Positions 5,599-6,942 of a DNA stretch of 6,942 nt are shown in pieces. The position numbers were made by a program, and so were the translations under genes. Within the stretch, counting starts at the first letter, position 1. The number at the start of each line of letters is the position of its first letter. Below the pieces are notes generated by a model that searched no databases, was not told the DNA's origin, and saw nothing but the letters and a program-made list of their open reading frames with translations. The DNA is taken from assembly GCA_027062125.1 (NCBI GenBank), contig JAMOTW010000103.1:1-6942 (forward strand), given 5' to 3'. Source of the DNA: Thermococcus sp. (lineage in GTDB: Archaea; Methanobacteriota_B; Thermococci; Thermococcales; Thermococcaceae).

Positions 5599-6123
5599 AT
5601 GGAACACGTGGTAGCGCTCCATCAGGTTTACGCCGAGCTGATATTCAGAGGCCTCAAAACGGTCGAGGTCAGGAAGAGGAAGGCCTTCGACGAAGGAGAC
5701 TTGGTGTTCCTCTACGTCGCGAGGGGCAACCCCTACGAGCTTCGCGATACTCTCAGAAGGCTCGGCCTCCACGAGGAGCAGACGCTGACGAAGAGGGGAA
5801 CTATAGCCGGAGGCTTCGAGGTCGGGGAGGTAATAAGGGCAGACCTCGATACCCTCTGGGAGATGACGAAGGAGACGAGCGGTTTAAGCCTCGTCCACGG
5901 CGAGAACGGGAAGAAGTGGCTGGGGGAGTACATAAAGGACTACGGCTACGCCTTTACCATCGAGAGGCCCTTCCTCTTCAAGGAGCCCGTGAGCAGGGAA
6001 GAGCTCAGGGAGCGCTACGGTGTACATGTCGAGGGAATAATCCACCTCTCGAGGAGGACGAGAAAGGAGTGGGTAAAGAAACTGATAGAGGACCTCCTGA
6101 CGAGGGAGATCGTCTACCTCTAA
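5599..6123 (+). CDS. ASCH-domain (PUA-like) protein
   Basis: A 174-residue soluble protein whose N-terminal half fits the ASCH fold, a PUA-like beta-barrel linked to RNA binding or RNA-related catalysis. The diagnostic start is VALHQVYAELIFRGLKTVEVRKR (residues 5-27), with the G-x-K-T-x-E-x-R motif at 18-25. It is followed by GDLVFLYVARG (33-43) and GTIAGGFEVGEV (67-78), the usual barrel strands. The C-terminal part is charged and helical (about 131-174) and is not recognised as a separate domain. Some ASCH proteins are reported to hydrolyse N4-acetylcytidine or to cleave RNA; which applies here, if any, cannot be told. The start ATG is supported by AGGTGA (5589-5594) 4 nt upstream. The stop TAA interlocks with the stop of the converging ZPR1 gene. 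It shares an upstream region with the membrane-protein gene. Confidence 0.85.
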   Translation: MEHVVALHQVYAELIFRGLKTVEVRKRKAFDEGDLVFLYVARGNPYELRDTLRRLGLHEEQTLTKRGTIAGGFEVGEVIRADLDTLWEMTKETSGLSLVHGENGKKWLGEYIKDYGYAFTIERPFLFKEPVSREELRERYGVHVEGIIHLSRRTRKEWVKKLIEDLLTREIVYL

Positions 6124-6830
6124 CCGGTTTTCTCTTCCGCGGGCTTCTTTCCAGAAGAGTTCCCGGATTCTTCCTCCGCCCTCTTGGGGCCTCCCCCCGC
6201 TTCAAGCTCCTCAGGGTTGACCTTCACGTAGGGGCCGAGGCTGAGGGAGTCTATCTCCTCCTGCGTTAGGAGCCTGCTCTTGACCTTCTCGCCTATCAGC
6301 GCGCTGTTGCCGAGGGGATCCATTATCCTGACGGTGATGGGCTTTTTGCCCTCCTTGACCTCCCGAATGTACTCGATTATCTCGTCGGCCCTCTTAACCG
6401 CCTCCTCGTCGCCCTCCTGCTCCTTGAAATGCTTCGCCATCAGAAGGGTCTCGCGAACCCTCTCAAGGACGCCTTCAACGTTGGTGACGAAGCCCTCCGC
6501 AGCGGGCCCGGGCTCTATCTTGACCCCTATCTCGTCCAGCTCGATGGTTCCGCTCTTGCTCCTCACGACCCTCGTGAAGAGGTCCTTCTCCTCCTCGACC
6601 CTGACCGTGTAGAGCTTCGGCGGCCTGTCCTCGAGTATCATGACGTCCGCGTTTCTATAACCGCACTTCTCGCAGATTATCGTGCTCTCCATGACCTTTC
6701 CGAAGTAGGGGATGTCGTGAACGTACTGGATGGCCTTCAAAGTGCCCTTCCCACCGCATATCGGGCAGTCACCGAGGGGTATGACCTGGACGTCTTCCGG
6801 CTTCGGCTCCTTCTCGCGCTTCTCGGTCAT
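6120..6830 (-). CDS. ZPR1-type zinc-finger protein
   Basis: A 236-residue soluble protein with a single ZPR1 module. The zinc finger is C22-P-I-C25 and C53-E-K-C56 (C-x2-C-x27-C-x2-C), with the family features IPYFGKVMES (40-49) between the pairs and CGYRNADV (56-63) after them. The following beta-rich part shows GFVTNVEGVLERVRETL (113-129) and ITVRIMDPLGNSALI (165-179), matching the conserved ZPR1 core. Eukaryotic ZPR1 has two such modules and is reported to assist folding of elongation factor eEF1A; archaeal proteins have one, and a similar chaperone role is only an inference. The last 30 residues or so are hydrophilic and rich in Glu, Gly, Lys and Ser, and are probably disordered. ATG 6830 has GGTG (6835-6838) 4 nt upstream and a clear TATA box. 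The stop TAG overlaps the ASCH stop by two bases. Confidence 0.9.
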   Translation of the reverse strand: MTEKREKEPKPEDVQVIPLGDCPICGGKGTLKAIQYVHDIPYFGKVMESTIICEKCGYRNADVMILEDRPPKLYTVRVEEEKDLFTRVVRSKSGTIELDEIGVKIEPGPAAEGFVTNVEGVLERVRETLLMAKHFKEQEGDEEAVKRADEIIEYIREVKEGKKPITVRIMDPLGNSALIGEKVKSRLLTQEEIDSLSLGPYVKVNPEELEAGGGPKRAEEESGNSSGKKPAEEKTG

Positions 6831-6863
6831 CTCGCACCACCGAAGAATGGAACCGAGCTCCCC

Positions 6864-6870
6864 TTATAAA
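6864..6870 (-). promoter_or_regulatory. TATA box of the ZPR1 gene
   Basis: Read on the minus strand this is TTTATAA within AATTTATAAGG, the best TATA match in the window. Transcription should start near 6841-6843, giving a leader of about 11-13 nt that carries GTGGTG (6835-6840) before ATG 6830. ZPR1 is therefore likely transcribed separately from the upstream minus-strand gene. Confidence 0.7.
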
Positions 6871-6875
6871 TTCAT

Positions 6876-6893
6876 GGGAGAAGAAAAGCGAAA
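6876..6893 (-). terminator. T-rich tract after the upstream minus-strand gene
   Basis: On the minus strand the bases directly after the stop of the partial gene read TTTCGCTTTTCTTCTCCC, a pyrimidine-rich stretch of the kind that can end archaeal transcripts. There is no hairpin, so confidence is low. Confidence 0.3.
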
Positions 6894-6942
6894 TCACTTG
6901 GCAATCCTTATGTCCGATGGGACGAGGATCAGCTTTATCTCG
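6894..6942 (-). CDS. C-terminal end of an unidentified gene (partial)
   Basis: Read on the minus strand, the window edge encodes EIKLILVPSDIRIAK followed by TGA (6894-6896). The G/C-rich coding style, and a stop placed just before a T-rich tract and the ZPR1 promoter, support a real gene end. Fifteen residues are too few to name the family. Confidence 0.5.
   Translation of the reverse strand, partial: EIKLILVPSDIRIAK

Noticed and set aside
5539..5772. N-terminal extension of the membrane protein to 215 residues
   Set aside because: It would run antisense through the start of the ASCH gene and past the divergent TATA element. The ASCH frame is better supported there, and a ribosome binding site lies just before 5544.
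6429..6869. Plus-strand open frame of 146 codons opposite the ZPR1 gene
   Set aside because: The minus-strand frame has the four zinc cysteines and ZPR1 motifs plus its own TATA box; the plus frame is a shadow.
1..6942. Thermococcales glycolytic motif, tRNA or rRNA genes, CRISPR repeats, insertion sequences
   Set aside because: No TATCAC-N5-GTGATA site was seen. No cloverleaf-like segment, regularly spaced direct repeats or transposase-like frame was found on either strand, and coding density leaves little room for them.

Overview
The window looks like Thermococcus or a close relative in Thermococcales (hyperthermophilic archaea). The proteins resemble families known there, AGG/ATA/CTC codons dominate, ribosome binding sites are of the GGTGA/GGTGGT type, and AT-rich TATA boxes (TTTATAA, TTTTTAAA) lie about 37-46 nt upstream of start codons. 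The species cannot be named from sequence reading alone. Most of the window reads as ordinary core genome. No mobile element, CRISPR array, tRNA or rRNA was seen.

Positions 1-3155, plus strand: a compact operon for a biotin-dependent, sodium-translocating methylmalonyl-CoA decarboxylase. Gene order is alpha (carboxyltransferase, 5' end outside the window), delta (small membrane anchor), gamma (biotin carrier) and beta (membrane sodium pump). Alpha moves the carboxyl group of (S)-methylmalonyl-CoA to biotin on gamma, delta holds the complex together at the membrane, and beta decarboxylates carboxybiotin and exports Na+. At each of the three junctions the upstream stop codon lies inside the next gene's ribosome binding site, which suggests coupled translation. 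A T-rich terminator candidate follows.

Positions 3156-5138, plus strand: two genes, each with its own promoter. The first encodes a soluble protein with four CBS domains, and a perfect 7-bp inverted repeat sits at its predicted transcription start. The second encodes homoserine dehydrogenase of the short form, without an ACT domain.

Positions 5125-6942: alternating orientations. A small two-helix membrane protein of unknown function (minus) converges on and overlaps homoserine dehydrogenase. It diverges from an ASCH/PUA-like protein (plus), with one TATA-like element between them. The ASCH gene in turn converges on a ZPR1-type zinc-finger protein (minus) with interlocked stop codons. The last 49 bases hold the C-terminal end of another minus-strand gene.

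No clearly new system is visible. The points most worth a second look are the operator-like palindrome before the CBS gene, the shared divergent TATA element, the two overlapping convergent gene pairs, and the uncharacterised membrane protein.
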